Assembly: GCF_026196735.1 (NCBI RefSeq)
Contig: NZ_JAPHUF010000012.1
Span: 248,001-312,000 of the forward strand
DNA: 64,000 nt
Source: Sulfurimonas sp.
GTDB taxonomy: Bacteria > Campylobacterota > Campylobacteria > Campylobacterales > Sulfurimonadaceae
Direction of reading: 5' to 3'
Within the stretch, counting starts at the first letter, position 1, and the number at the start of each line of letters is the position of its first letter. Of this stretch, positions 1-8,726 are shown one piece after another. The notes below the pieces were generated by a model that was not told the origin of the DNA, ran no database searches, and saw only the letters and a program-made list of their open reading frames with translations. Made by a program: the position numbers and the translations under genes.

Positions 1-172
1 TATTAACTTTACAGATTTTAGCTTTACCATCAAAGTCTTCAGCCAACTCTTCGATTACAGGAGCGATCATACGACAAGGTCCACACCATGGAGCCCAGAA
101 GTCTACTAAAGATACGCCTTCGCTTAGTGTTGCTTCAAAATCTGAACCAGTTAATTCTATGTATTTACTCAT
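1..172 (-). CDS. trxA: Thioredoxin (C-terminus beyond the window)
   Basis: The first 57 residues of a thioredoxin are visible, read leftwards from an ATG at 172; the rest lies outside the window. The active-site motif WCGPC follows the family-typical [16 protein letters not shown] stretch. Thioredoxin is the cytoplasmic dithiol donor that reduces protein disulphides and supplies electrons to ribonucleotide reductase and peroxiredoxins. A GAGG-type ribosome site precedes the start, and a TATAAT box on this strand lies about 32 bases upstream, so the gene probably has its own promoter. Function is sure at family level; which thioredoxin paralogue this is cannot be told. Confidence 0.96.
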   Translation of the reverse strand, partial: MSKYIELTGSDFEATLSEGVSLVDFWAPWCGPCRMIAPVIEELAEDFDGKAKICKVN

Positions 173-203
173 TATTATTTCCTCATTTAAGTTTAATACG
201 GAC

Positions 204-209
204 ATTATA
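204..209 (-). promoter_or_regulatory. -10 box for trxA
   Basis: A perfect TATAAT on the minus strand, about 32 bases before the trxA start. Campylobacterota sigma-70 promoters usually show this box without a conserved -35, and none is evident here. Assignment is by position and consensus only. Confidence 0.55.
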
Positions 210-293
210 CAAGCCTAAGTCTTTGAAAATCCTTTATGACATTTTTATAAATAATTCTTAAAATAAAAAAAGACAAGCCTTATAAATAGCTAG

Positions 294-1073
294 TTAAAAA
301 CTTATAAATTCTCTTTTTCTTTTACGATATAAAGCACATTCAGAGTAGCCAATACTTTTTGCAATTGCTAAGACTTCATCACTAAATAGCCCAACTTGTT
401 CAGGCTTATGCGCATCCGAAGCAAAAGTTATAGGAATATCAAGTTTTTTTGCTTCTACTAAAAGTGATGTTGAAGGGTATATCTCACCTATGGGTTTTCT
501 GAGACCGGCAACATTTATCTCTATTGTCATATCAGCTTCTTTAATTGCTAAAAGAGCATTTTTTGCAATATCGTTTATATCTCTATTTGGCATATATTTA
601 AAAACTTTTATAAGGTCTAAATGACCGACAATGTCAAACAATCTACTCTGTGCCATTTCCTCTATTGCGTTGAAATACTTTTGCCAGATTTCATCTATAT
701 CTTGATGCTCATAGTTGCCTATAAACTCAGGATTGTCAAACCCCCACTCATCTATAAAATGCACAGAGCCTATGAGGTAATCAACATTTGCATTTAAGAC
801 TCTATCGTCCATATACCCTTTTAGATAGTCAACTTCATAGCCAAGTAGTACTTCTATCTTGTCTTTATATTTCTCTTTCGCGCTTAATACATCTTTTTCA
901 TATTTATACATGTCATCAAAACTCATACGGTATTTTGTATCAAAATCCATGGGTGCATGATCAGAAAAGCCAAAATATTTTATATTACACTCTATTGCTT
1001 TTTCAATATACTCATTAATATCACCATCTGCATGATTACAAAGTGAAGTGTGATTGTGTAAATCTACCAACAT
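294..1073 (-). CDS. PHP-family histidinol-phosphatase
   Basis: A 259-residue protein of the PHP phosphoesterase family. The N-terminus has the DLHNHT metal-binding motif (residues 4-9) and SDHAP near residue 37; the C-terminal part has the matching SDAHKPEQVG motif. These histidines and aspartates bind the metal centre in the PHP-type histidinol-phosphatases (HisJ/HisK, EC 3.1.3.15) that convert histidinol phosphate to histidinol in histidine synthesis. Length fits that family (about 260-280 residues). It is a single gene with divergent cheZ upstream and no other his gene nearby, so the substrate is inferred from family only; another sugar or nucleotide phosphate is possible. Confidence 0.82.
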   Translation of the reverse strand: MLVDLHNHTSLCNHADGDINEYIEKAIECNIKYFGFSDHAPMDFDTKYRMSFDDMYKYEKDVLSAKEKYKDKIEVLLGYEVDYLKGYMDDRVLNANVDYLIGSVHFIDEWGFDNPEFIGNYEHQDIDEIWQKYFNAIEEMAQSRLFDIVGHLDLIKVFKYMPNRDINDIAKNALLAIKEADMTIEINVAGLRKPIGEIYPSTSLLVEAKKLDIPITFASDAHKPEQVGLFSDEVLAIAKSIGYSECALYRKRKREFISF

Positions 1074-1150
1074 TTATGGACCTCTTAAAATTCTTTATAG
1101 ATATTTATGATATTATAGTGTTAAAAATTAAATTTAGCTAGGGATTTACG

Positions 1151-1837
1151 ATGACTCAAGAAGAATTAGATGCTTTGATGGATGGAGATGTTGAAGAGTT
1201 GGATTCATTGTCAGATGATGAGATAGATTCTTCATCGGATGAAGATTTAAATGAGAATGCTGAAGTAAAAGAATCACCAAAAGAAAATGACACATCTCAC
1301 CACTTGCCTCTTCCTGCTACAGATGAGCATAAAATGGTACATCAGCTTGATGATGTTACAAAAGAGAGTGAAGAGAAAGCTAGTGAGATTTTTGACATTA
1401 TTGAAGGTATCAGTACGGATTTGCTGGAAAAAGAAAAGAATGCAAATAATGTAATTGAAGTATTAAACAGCAATATTGAACTTTTTACAACTTTAAGTGA
1501 AAAATTCCCTGATGTTGAAGCTTTTAAGATTCAATTAGAGAAGAACAACTCTGCACTAAATGAGACTACAGAAGCTTTAGAGATGCTTCAAACAAGCGGC
1601 GATTCTATAATGAATGTTATGGATATTATGCAGTATCAAGATATTCACCGTCAAAAAATAGAGCGTGTTATAAATGTAATGCGAGCACTTTCAAACTATA
1701 TGAATAGTCTGTTTGAAGGCAAAATCGATGATAGTAAAAGAGCTTCATCTGCTCAACATATAGTTGGTGATACACATGATGACATAGCGTCAGTTGATGA
1801 TATAGAGGCACTTTTAGCACAATTCGGACAGAAATGA
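1151..1837 (+). CDS. cheZ: Chemotaxis phosphatase CheZ, remote epsilon type
   Basis: A 228-residue protein matching the remote CheZ homologues of Campylobacterota (H. pylori HP0170 type). It dephosphorylates CheY-P to end the motor-switching signal. The helical-hairpin region (about 65-205) holds the catalytic pair in YQDIHRQ: Asp164 and Gln168, spaced as in E. coli CheZ. The last 15 residues (DDIEALLAQFGQ) form the amphipathic tail that binds CheY in the family. The first 50 residues are very acidic and open with MTQEELDALM, resembling the CheY-binding N-terminus of FliM/FliY. It overlaps the downstream U32 gene by 4 bases (ATGA), an arrangement also known in Helicobacter. Confidence 0.87.
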   Translation: MTQEELDALMDGDVEELDSLSDDEIDSSSDEDLNENAEVKESPKENDTSHHLPLPATDEHKMVHQLDDVTKESEEKASEIFDIIEGISTDLLEKEKNANNVIEVLNSNIELFTTLSEKFPDVEAFKIQLEKNNSALNETTEALEMLQTSGDSIMNVMDIMQYQDIHRQKIERVINVMRALSNYMNSLFEGKIDDSKRASSAQHIVGDTHDDIASVDDIEALLAQFGQK

Positions 1838-3123
1838 AAAAAGTAGAACTACTCTCTCCCGCAGGAACACTCGAAAAATTAAAAATCGCTTTTGACTTTG
1901 GAGCTGACGCTGTTTATGGCGGTGTTAGCCACTTTTCTCTTCGCATACGCTCAGGTAAAGAGTTTAGTATGGAGGAGTTTGCTGAGGGTATAGAGTACGC
2001 TCATGCACGCGGTAAAAAAGTTTATGTAACAATAAACGGATTTCCATTTAATTCACAGCTTAATCTACTAAAAAAACATATATTGGCGATGGCAGAGTTA
2101 AAGCCTGATGCCTTTATTGTGGCAACTCCGGGAGTTTTAAAACTTGCTCATGAGTTAGCACCTGATATGCCTCTGCATCTCTCAACTCAAGCTAATGTCA
2201 TGAATGTTTTAGATGCTAAAGTCTACTATGATATGGGCGCTACTCGTATAATCACAGCTAGAGAAATCTCTCTTAAAGATTTAATGGAGATTAAAAAAGA
2301 GCTTCCTGACTTAGAACTCGAAGTCTTTGTTCACGGTTCTATGTGCTTTGCATATAGCGGAAGATGTCTTATATCTACGCTTCAGAGCGGTCGTGTTCCA
2401 AACCGTGGAAGTTGCGCGAATGACTGTCGCTTTCCTTATGAGATGTATGCGGCAAATCCTGAAACGGGAACGCTCTTTAGACTTGAAGAGGACGAAGGTG
2501 TCGGCACTTATATAATGAACTCTAAAGATTTAAACCTTGCTTCACATGTCAAAGAGATATTAGACAGCGGTGTTGTCGATTCTGTTAAGATAGAAGGTCG
2601 TACAAAAACAGCTTATTATACAGCGGTAACTGCAAAAGCTTATAGAATGGCGATAGATGATTACTACGAAGACAAGGTAGATGTAGATAGATATCAGTAT
2701 GAACTGCAATCTCTTCAAAACCGTGGATACACGGATGCATATTTAGTATCGCGTCCATTTGAAAAACATGATACTCAAAGTTTAGACTTTACTATGCAGC
2801 TTGGAACACATCAGGTAAGCGGAGTTGTAAACGAAGAGGGCAGCCACTTTTTATGTAAATATAAAACATTGCCGGGTGATGAACTTGAAATTGTTGCTCC
2901 GCTTAATTCACATGTAGAAATAATAGATAATGAAATCGGCAGTACATATGAAAGAGATGGAAGAGTTTATATGAAATTTAAGCAACTTCTAGCAGAGAAT
3001 AAAAAAGTTTGGGATGAGGTCCATAGCGGAAATCTAAATCCTATAACTCTTCCAACAAAATTTCCTGCATACACATTTTTTAGAATTCCGGCAAATGAAG
3101 AAATGGGAGTAAACACAAAATAA
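1834..3123 (+). CDS. U32 family peptidase (PrtC/TrhP-like)
   Basis: A 429-residue member of the U32 family. The N-terminus KKVELLSPAG and the VYGG motif begin the TIM-barrel domain. A cysteine cluster around residues 170-200 (HGSMC, SGRC, RGSCANDCRFPY) is the conserved iron-sulphur-like site of this family. Some members (TrhP/YegQ, RlhA/YdcP) hydroxylate tRNA or 23S rRNA pyrimidines using prephenate; others were described as collagenases (PrtC). The sequence does not decide between these, though an RNA-hydroxylation role is the better supported family function. It is translationally coupled to cheZ upstream and to the small SHOCT gene downstream. Confidence 0.85.
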   Translation: MKKVELLSPAGTLEKLKIAFDFGADAVYGGVSHFSLRIRSGKEFSMEEFAEGIEYAHARGKKVYVTINGFPFNSQLNLLKKHILAMAELKPDAFIVATPGVLKLAHELAPDMPLHLSTQANVMNVLDAKVYYDMGATRIITAREISLKDLMEIKKELPDLELEVFVHGSMCFAYSGRCLISTLQSGRVPNRGSCANDCRFPYEMYAANPETGTLFRLEEDEGVGTYIMNSKDLNLASHVKEILDSGVVDSVKIEGRTKTAYYTAVTAKAYRMAIDDYYEDKVDVDRYQYELQSLQNRGYTDAYLVSRPFEKHDTQSLDFTMQLGTHQVSGVVNEEGSHFLCKYKTLPGDELEIVAPLNSHVEIIDNEIGSTYERDGRVYMKFKQLLAENKKVWDEVHSGNLNPITLPTKFPAYTFFRIPANEEMGVNTK

Positions 3124-3407
3124 TGTTATCGCAAGAAAGTTTAAGCAGTATTTATATCGAAGCTACAGCTTTTGTTTTAGTAGTCCTAGTGATGTCAATC
3201 ATATCTTATAAAATCTCTTCAAGGCATGCAAGAGAGTATGCACTTAAAAATCAAAAGAACATAAATGCTAAAAAAGAAACCGCTAAAGAAAAGACAAAAT
3301 CAAAAGAAACTAGACTTAGCGAGTTGCAGCAAATGCTCGACAATAATATGATAACTGATGATGAATTTAAAGTTATGAAAAAGCGTTTGTATAATACAGA
3401 GGAATAA
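3123..3407 (+). CDS. Small membrane-anchored SHOCT-domain protein
   Basis: A 94-residue protein whose start overlaps the stop of the U32 gene by one base (TAATG). One transmembrane helix (about 10-30, AFVLVVLVMSIIS) is followed by a lysine-rich linker and a C-terminal SHOCT-like segment (about 64-92: LSELQQMLDNNMITDDEF). SHOCT is a short oligomerisation helix pair found at protein C-termini. No enzymatic function is visible. It probably sits on the inner face of the cytoplasmic membrane and is cotranscribed with cheZ-U32. Confidence 0.75.
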   Translation: MLSQESLSSIYIEATAFVLVVLVMSIISYKISSRHAREYALKNQKNINAKKETAKEKTKSKETRLSELQQMLDNNMITDDEFKVMKKRLYNTEE

Positions 3408-3423
3408 TAACTATTTGATATGT

Positions 3424-3429
3424 TATAAT
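3424..3429 (+). promoter_or_regulatory. -10 box for purE
   Basis: A perfect TATAAT 26 bases before the purE ATG, in the short gap after the SHOCT gene. It suggests purE begins a new transcription unit running through DUF3972 and DUF89. Confidence 0.55.
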
Positions 3430-3455
3430 TCTAAACAAAAATAATAGGAAAATAA

Positions 3456-3953
3456 ATGAAATTCGTATCAATCGTAATGGGTTCAAAAAGTGACTATGAG
3501 GTAATGAGATCGTGTTCAGACACATTTGAGGCATTTGGAGTTAATTATGAGTTAATTATCTCTTCAGCTCACCGTTCACCTGAGAGAACTGCACAGTATA
3601 TTCAAGATGCTGAGAAAAAAGGTGCTCAGGTATTTATTGCAGCTGCCGGTATGGCTGCACACTTAGCCGGTGTTTTATCTTCTAAAACTGTTAAGCCGAT
3701 TATCGGTGTACCAATGAGTGCGTCAGCTCTTTCTGGGATAGATGCGCTTCTTTCTACTGTTCAGATGCCAGCAGGGATGCCGGTTGCTACCGTTGCAATA
3801 GGAAAAGCAGGAGCAATAAACTCTGCTTATTTAGCTATGCAGATATTGGCACTAAACAATGAAGAGTTAGCTGTTAAGTTAAAAGAAGACCGTATTGCAA
3901 AAGCTAAAAAAGTTGAGATGGACTCTATGGAGATTGAAACTATTATTTCATAA
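3456..3953 (+). CDS. purE: N5-carboxyaminoimidazole ribonucleotide mutase PurE
   Basis: A 165-residue PurE (class I, EC 5.4.99.18), which moves the carboxyl group of N5-CAIR to give CAIR in purine synthesis. GSKSD (9-13) is the phosphate-binding loop, SAHRSP carries the catalytic histidine, and the GMAAHLAGV segment and the GVPMSASALSGIDALLS stretch complete the active site. Length is normal for the family. It is followed after 26 bases by the DUF3972 gene. Confidence 0.97.
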   Translation: MKFVSIVMGSKSDYEVMRSCSDTFEAFGVNYELIISSAHRSPERTAQYIQDAEKKGAQVFIAAAGMAAHLAGVLSSKTVKPIIGVPMSASALSGIDALLSTVQMPAGMPVATVAIGKAGAINSAYLAMQILALNNEELAVKLKEDRIAKAKKVEMDSMEIETIIS

Positions 3954-3979
3954 TAGTTTCTACTAAAAAGGCATACTGC

Positions 3980-4453
3980 ATGAAGTGGATGAGTGATGAA
4001 GAGTATATGGAACTTACAGGGCTAGAACTTTCAGCTATTGATGATTTGGCTGATAGAGGAAAGCTTACCTTGAAAGTTGAAGATGGTGTTAGGTATATAG
4101 ACCCATCAAAAGGCTCTCAAGATGTAGTTCCAACTCAACTTAAAGAACTCTCTGCTCATAATACTAAAGAGATGTTAGTACAGCCTCAGTTTGTTGAAAA
4201 AACCATAGGTACTATCATAAATCTGCATGAAAAAGTTCTTGATGCAAAAGATGAAACTCTTACAGCAGTAAGAGCAGAAAATGAGTTTTTAAGAGAAGCT
4301 CTAAGCTCTTTGCAAGAACTTTATGATGAAGATAGAAAAACAATACACACACTACAAGAGCAACTTAAGCTTTCACAACAAGAAGTTGAATTTATGAGAA
4401 GAAAATATAAACTTATGTGGAATAAAGCTATAGACGAACACACAGACAAGTAA
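3980..4453 (+). CDS. DUF3972 protein, Campylobacterota-specific
   Basis: A 157-residue protein of a family (DUF3972) found in Campylobacterota next to purE and glyQ. The first 55 residues look like a small helix-turn-helix or MerR-like domain (YMELTGLELSAIDDLADRGKL), and residues 85-150 form a long coiled coil rich in Glu, Leu and Lys. No enzyme motif is seen. A DNA-binding or scaffolding role is possible but unproven. It lies 3 bases before the DUF89 gene, so both are probably cotranscribed. Confidence 0.8.
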   Translation: MKWMSDEEYMELTGLELSAIDDLADRGKLTLKVEDGVRYIDPSKGSQDVVPTQLKELSAHNTKEMLVQPQFVEKTIGTIINLHEKVLDAKDETLTAVRAENEFLREALSSLQELYDEDRKTIHTLQEQLKLSQQEVEFMRRKYKLMWNKAIDEHTDK

Positions 4454-4456
4454 GCA

Positions 4457-5314
4457 ATGACAATTGATGAAGCTTGTGTTGGCTGTATAATAAACCAAAG
4501 TGTTAAAGTTGCAGATGCAATCCACGCCTCAGAAGCACTTTCAAATGAACTTGTATCTACAGTAACTAAGATGAGTAAAGATTTCTCGTTCGATGATACT
4601 CCTCCTGAAATAGCATCTTATGTTTATGAGAAAATGGCCCAAATTGCTAATAAAACTGACCTTTATGATGAGGTTAAAGTTGCCTCAACAAAAAAAGCAC
4701 TCTCTTTTGTTCCGCTGCTAAAAGAGAAACTCTTAACTTCGGATAATAAACTTTTAACAGCAACAAAAATAGCAGTAGCAGGAAATGTTATAGATTTGGC
4801 TGCGGCAGTAGAGTTTGATTTGAAAGAAGAATTAGAGAAGATATTTCATACACATTTTGCTTACAATGATTTTGACATGTTAAAAGAAAAACTAACAACT
4901 GCAAAATCTGTTTTAGTCATTGGAGATAATGTAGGCGAGCATATATTTGACTACATGTTTATAGAAACACTCAAAGAACTTTATCCACATGTCAAGTATT
5001 CTTACATGGTTAGAGGTAATCCAATAATAAACGATGTTACAATTGTCGAGGCAAAAGAGGCTGGATTTGATAAGCTTTGTGAGCTTGTTGACAGCGGAGT
5101 AAACACTCCCGGATTTACATACAATCGAGCTAACTCTTTCTCAAAAGAGCTTTTTGACAGCGTGGATTTGGTTATAAGCAAAGGGATGGGAAATTATGAA
5201 TGTCTTAGTCCATCTCATAGAAAAAATATCTGCTTTTTACTCAAAGTAAAGTGCGATGTTGTAGCCGCTTCACTTCAAAAACAAGTTGGTGATATAGTCT
5301 GTAAAATGGCGTAA
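4457..5314 (+). CDS. DUF89/ARMT1-like metal-dependent phosphatase
   Basis: A 285-residue DUF89 protein. Motifs match the family's metal site: GNVID (109-113), GDNVGEHIFD (156-165) and SKGMGNYE (241-248). The N-terminal CVGCIINQS motif is typical of the shorter bacterial and archaeal members. DUF89 proteins are cobalt- or manganese-dependent phosphatases proposed to clear damaged or overflow sugar and nucleotide phosphates (damage-control phosphatases). The actual substrate is unknown here. It is next to purE and upstream of glyQ, which suggests a housekeeping role. Confidence 0.85.
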   Translation: MTIDEACVGCIINQSVKVADAIHASEALSNELVSTVTKMSKDFSFDDTPPEIASYVYEKMAQIANKTDLYDEVKVASTKKALSFVPLLKEKLLTSDNKLLTATKIAVAGNVIDLAAAVEFDLKEELEKIFHTHFAYNDFDMLKEKLTTAKSVLVIGDNVGEHIFDYMFIETLKELYPHVKYSYMVRGNPIINDVTIVEAKEAGFDKLCELVDSGVNTPGFTYNRANSFSKELFDSVDLVISKGMGNYECLSPSHRKNICFLLKVKCDVVAASLQKQVGDIVCKMA

Positions 5315-5339
5315 TAATCTAATTTTTAACTCAGCTTGC

Positions 5340-5345
5340 TATAAT
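5340..5345 (+). promoter_or_regulatory. -10 box for glyQ
   Basis: TATAAT about 30 bases before the glyQ ATG in the gap following the DUF89 gene. A second TATAAT-like string lies closer to the start, so the exact start site is uncertain. Confidence 0.45.
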
Positions 5346-5375
5346 TGCATAAAATATAATTATATAGGTGCTTAA

Positions 5376-6257
5376 ATGATTACTTTTAGTGAGATGTTAC
5401 TAAAACTACAAGAATTTTGGATGAAGCAGGGTTGTAATATTGTTCAGCCTTACGATATCCCGGCAGGAGCCGGAACCTTTCATCCTGCTACATTTCTTCG
5501 CTCGTTAGATTCAACTCCATGGGCAACAGCTTATGTTGCACCATCTCGCCGTCCGACTGACGGAAGATATGGAGAAAACCCAAATAGACTAGGCTCATAC
5601 TACCAATTTCAAGCACTTATAAAACCATCACCGGATAATATTCAAGAGCTTTACTTAAAATCTTTGGAGTACTTAGGGCTTGATGTAAGTAAACATGATA
5701 TCCGCTTCGTAGAAGATAACTGGGAATCTCCAACACTTGGTGCCTGGGGTCTTGGCTGGGAAGTTTGGTTAAACGGCATGGAAGTTACTCAGTTTACTTA
5801 CTTTCAGCAAGTCGGAGGCATCGAGTGTAATCCTGTAGCTGTTGAGATTACTTACGGAACTGAGAGACTTGCTATGTATCTTCAGGGTGTAGATAATGTT
5901 TTTGATATCGTTTGGAACGAAAACGAGCATGGAAAAACTTACTATAGTGATGTTCATAAAGAGAGCGAAATAGAGTTTTCAAAATACAACTTTGAAGTAG
6001 CAGATACTGACATGTTGTTTGCAGATTTTAACGCAAAAAGCAAAGAGTGCCAAAGAGCTTTAGAAGCGGGACTTCCTTTACCTGCTTATGATTTGTGTAT
6101 GATGGCATCTAGCACATTCAATGTACTTGATGCAAGAAAAGCAATTAGTCAAACTGAGAGACAAAACTACATCCTAAAAATTCGCGAACTCTCAAAAGGG
6201 TGTGCTGAACTTTATAAAGAACAAGAGCCGGAGAGACTTAAAAGGGTTAAGGGGTAA
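5376..6257 (+). CDS. glyQ: Glycine-tRNA ligase alpha subunit
   Basis: A 293-residue GlyQ, the catalytic alpha subunit of the tetrameric bacterial glycyl-tRNA synthetase (EC 6.1.1.14). The class II core is visible: [11 protein letters not shown] and [10 protein letters not shown] near the N-terminus, [14 protein letters not shown] (about 58-71), and the [11 protein letters not shown] and [11 protein letters not shown] stretches of motifs 2 and 3. Length is normal. The beta subunit gene glyS is not next to it and is not in the window, which is common in Campylobacterota. A hairpin terminator overlaps its stop. Confidence 0.97.
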   Translation: MITFSEMLLKLQEFWMKQGCNIVQPYDIPAGAGTFHPATFLRSLDSTPWATAYVAPSRRPTDGRYGENPNRLGSYYQFQALIKPSPDNIQELYLKSLEYLGLDVSKHDIRFVEDNWESPTLGAWGLGWEVWLNGMEVTQFTYFQQVGGIECNPVAVEITYGTERLAMYLQGVDNVFDIVWNENEHGKTYYSDVHKESEIEFSKYNFEVADTDMLFADFNAKSKECQRALEAGLPLPAYDLCMMASSTFNVLDARKAISQTERQNYILKIRELSKGCAELYKEQEPERLKRVKG

Positions 6258-6280
6258 AATATTGCATAATGCAATATTTT
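6256..6280 (+). terminator. Terminator after glyQ
   Basis: Two 12-base arms, AAAATATTGCAT and ATGCAATATTTT, surround one central A and run into further Ts. The stem is AT-rich but perfect, begins inside the glyQ stop codon, and separates glyQ from the accessory segment. Confidence 0.65.
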
Positions 6281-6338
6281 TAAGTTATTAAAAAATATTT
6301 TATTAGACTTTCAATGATATAAAATAATAGGAGCTAAA

Positions 6339-7208
6339 ATGACCGTAGCTATCAATCAAACTAATTTTACAAAATATCAACCGTTTGTAAAATGGGTTGG
6401 CGGTAAAAGAGGTCTGCTCTCTCAGATTATTCCGCTTATTCCAAAAGAATTTAATAACTATTTTGAGCCTTTTGTCGGCGGCGGTGCACTCTTTTTTGAA
6501 CTTTACTCACTTGGACTTTTAAAAGATAAAAATGTTTATCTATTTGATATTAATACAGAGCTTATTAATACTTATAATGTTGTAAAAAATAATCCTACAG
6601 AACTTATAAAAAATCTTAAAGAGTTTAAAGCAAAACATTCTAAAGAGTTCTATTATGATGTAAGAGCTTGGGATAGAGAAGAAGGCTTTTCAAAAAGAGG
6701 CGATACTTTAAGAGCAACAAGGTTTATCTATCTCAACAAAACTTGCTTTAACGGACTTTATAGAGTTAATAGCAAAGGTTATTACAATGTACCGATAGGA
6801 AGTTATAAAAACCCAAATATTTGTGATGAACTTGTAATCTATAACGCTAGTGAAGCTCTGCAAAAAGCCACCATTTTAAATGCTTCATACAAAGATGTAA
6901 TTCTACATGTCAAAAAAAATGATTTCGTTTATTTTGATCCTCCATACTATCCACTAACGCCTACATCTAGCTTTACATCATATAGTGAGTTTAATTTTTT
7001 AGATAAAGAGCAGATTGAACTTTTTGAAGTTTTTAAAAAGTTAAATAAAAAAGATGTTTTTGTAGTACACTCAAACTCTGATACAGAGTTTATAAAAAAT
7101 CTATATGGTGAATTTCATATTGAAGAGATACAAGCGAATAGGTTTATCAATAGTAAAAGCAGTGGACGTGGAAAGATAAGTGAAATTTTAGTAAGGAGCT
7201 GTTTATGA
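6339..7208 (+). CDS. DNA adenine methyltransferase (Dam/DpnM type)
   Basis: A 289-residue class-alpha (D12) N6-adenine methyltransferase. KWVGGKRGLL (18-27) is motif X, FVGGG (45-49) the S-adenosylmethionine loop, and DPPY (200-203) the catalytic motif IV. This family methylates GATC and is the usual partner of MboI/DpnII-type nucleases, one of which is encoded two genes on. It overlaps the next gene by 4 bases, giving a tight three-gene restriction-modification operon. A GGAG ribosome site precedes the ATG. GATC specificity is inferred from family and neighbour. Confidence 0.92.
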   Translation: MTVAINQTNFTKYQPFVKWVGGKRGLLSQIIPLIPKEFNNYFEPFVGGGALFFELYSLGLLKDKNVYLFDINTELINTYNVVKNNPTELIKNLKEFKAKHSKEFYYDVRAWDREEGFSKRGDTLRATRFIYLNKTCFNGLYRVNSKGYYNVPIGSYKNPNICDELVIYNASEALQKATILNASYKDVILHVKKNDFVYFDPPYYPLTPTSSFTSYSEFNFLDKEQIELFEVFKKLNKKDVFVVHSNSDTEFIKNLYGEFHIEEIQANRFINSKSSGRGKISEILVRSCL

Positions 7209-7762
7209 TAAAAAATGGGATAGGCGGAACTAATACAAAGACCGGAATACTATTTGAAAAAAAAATTGAATTAGCAACTCGTTTAAATAAATTAAATGGG
7301 TATAAATGTGTTGAAGTTAAATATAAAAATATAATGAGTAAAAGCTATAAAATCTATTTTGAAAAAGAATTGGTTGCACAAACATTTCAAAAACATGCAT
7401 TGTATGCTTTTTTAGAAGAGCGAAAAATTGATTGGAAAAAAATATTATCAAAAAAACTTTTACCTGATGACACAATATATGTCATTAAAGATAATACAAT
7501 TTATATTTTAGAAATGAAATTTCAAGAAGTTGATGGTTCAGTTGATGAAAAACTGCAAACATGTGATTTTAAAAAGAAACAATATAAAAAACTTTTTTCT
7601 CAACTTAATTATGAAGTTGAGTATATTTATATATTATCAAATTACTATAAAGCAGTAAAATATAAAGATGTTTTAGATTATATAGTTTCTGTAAATTGTT
7701 CTTATTATTTTGAATATTTGCCATTACATAAAATAGGACTACCGGTACCTAATGAAAAATAA
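7205..7762 (+). CDS. PD-(D/E)XK-like protein between the methylase and the DpnII-type nuclease
   Basis: A 185-residue protein with no confident named function. Residues 88-105 (LPDDT then ILEMKFQ) give an acidic pair followed by E103-x-K105, the order expected of a PD-(D/E)XK nuclease core. The later stretch GSVDEKLQTCDFKKKQYKKL (111-130) resembles the helix after the core in such proteins. The alternatives are a degenerate nuclease, a specificity or accessory subunit, or a second endonuclease sharing the same methylase. It overlaps the methylase gene by 4 bases and the next gene by 11, so all three are translated together. It is clearly not a DpnA-type methylase. Confidence 0.62.
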   Translation: MIKNGIGGTNTKTGILFEKKIELATRLNKLNGYKCVEVKYKNIMSKSYKIYFEKELVAQTFQKHALYAFLEERKIDWKKILSKKLLPDDTIYVIKDNTIYILEMKFQEVDGSVDEKLQTCDFKKKQYKKLFSQLNYEVEYIYILSNYYKAVKYKDVLDYIVSVNCSYYFEYLPLHKIGLPVPNEK

Positions 7763-8642
7763 AAACTTTGAAAACTTAAAAAATACACTCCAAGACTCTA
7801 TTTTCACATGGGATTATTTTACAGACTTTGAAAAAGTAAAAAAGAATGTCAAAAAGATAGAAAAAGAGTTAAATCTTCTTAACTATCTCATTGGAAAAGA
7901 GAACCTTGAAAAGGAGTTTTTAACTTTAGTTGAAGAGTATCCAAAAGTCAGAAGAATACTTCCGATACTGATTGCTATTAGAGATGATAAACTATCATGT
8001 ACTCCAGTTATAACCGATATAGAAACCTTAGTGCCTGAAAATAAAAAATATATTTTCTATGATCCAATTGATGAAAATATAAAAAAAGAGTTACTCCTAT
8101 TTTTTAAAGAGAGTGGACTTAGAGATATTTTTGAAAGCAAAGCTATTAAAAATTTAGTTGATTACTGCTTTGGTGTTGAAGTTGGTTTTGACACAAATGC
8201 GAGAAAAAATAGAACTGGCGATATTATGGAAAAGCTTGTATCTAAGTTTTTGGAAGAGTTTTGTGAAGAAAATAGTAATTTTAAGTTTATAGAGCAAGCA
8301 ACACAAAAAAGAATAAAAGAAGTTTTTAATTACGATATAAAAATTGATAAAAATAGTAGAAGGTTTGATTTTGCTTTGTTGGATGAGATAAAAAATAAGC
8401 TTTTTTTGATTGAGGTAAACTACTATAGCGGTGGTGGTTCTAAGCTAAAAGCTACGGCAGGAGAATATCAATATTTAAATGATTTTGTTAAATCTCAAAA
8501 TATTAATTTCATCTGGATAACAGATGGCAAAGGTTGGCTTACATCGCTTAAACCTTTAGAGGAAACTTTTATTCATAATGATTATGTAATAAATTTAGAG
8601 ATGCTAAAAAATGACATATTGAAAGAAATATGCAATAAATAA
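7752..8642 (+). CDS. DpnII/MboI-type restriction endonuclease
   Basis: A 296-residue type II endonuclease of the DpnII/MboI family, which cleaves unmethylated GATC. The family signature GVEVGFDTNARKNRTGDIME spans residues 141-160. The PD-(D/E)XK core follows as D206 (RRFDFALLD) and E221-V-N223, the family replacing the usual lysine by asparagine. Length matches DpnII (288). It is preceded by its methylase and the nuclease-like gene with overlapping frames. GATC specificity is inferred from homology. Confidence 0.9.
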   Translation: MKNKNFENLKNTLQDSIFTWDYFTDFEKVKKNVKKIEKELNLLNYLIGKENLEKEFLTLVEEYPKVRRILPILIAIRDDKLSCTPVITDIETLVPENKKYIFYDPIDENIKKELLLFFKESGLRDIFESKAIKNLVDYCFGVEVGFDTNARKNRTGDIMEKLVSKFLEEFCEENSNFKFIEQATQKRIKEVFNYDIKIDKNSRRFDFALLDEIKNKLFLIEVNYYSGGGSKLKATAGEYQYLNDFVKSQNINFIWITDGKGWLTSLKPLEETFIHNDYVINLEMLKNDILKEICNK

Positions 8643-8726
8643 GATAATTATGACAAATTGACATATTTTTAAACCTTATTGACTTAAAACGCTATCATCT
8701 ATACAATTAATTGTAAGGATGTAGCT

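Noticed and set aside
788-1018. Open frames opposite to, or shifted within, real genes (here against the histidinol-phosphatase gene, and many similar ones)
   Set aside because: They lie wholly inside well-supported genes and show no family features; considered shadows.
7205-7762. DpnA-like second methylase in the DpnII operon
   Set aside because: No SAM loop and no DPPY or NPPY-type motif; the E-x-K pattern points to a nuclease-like fold.
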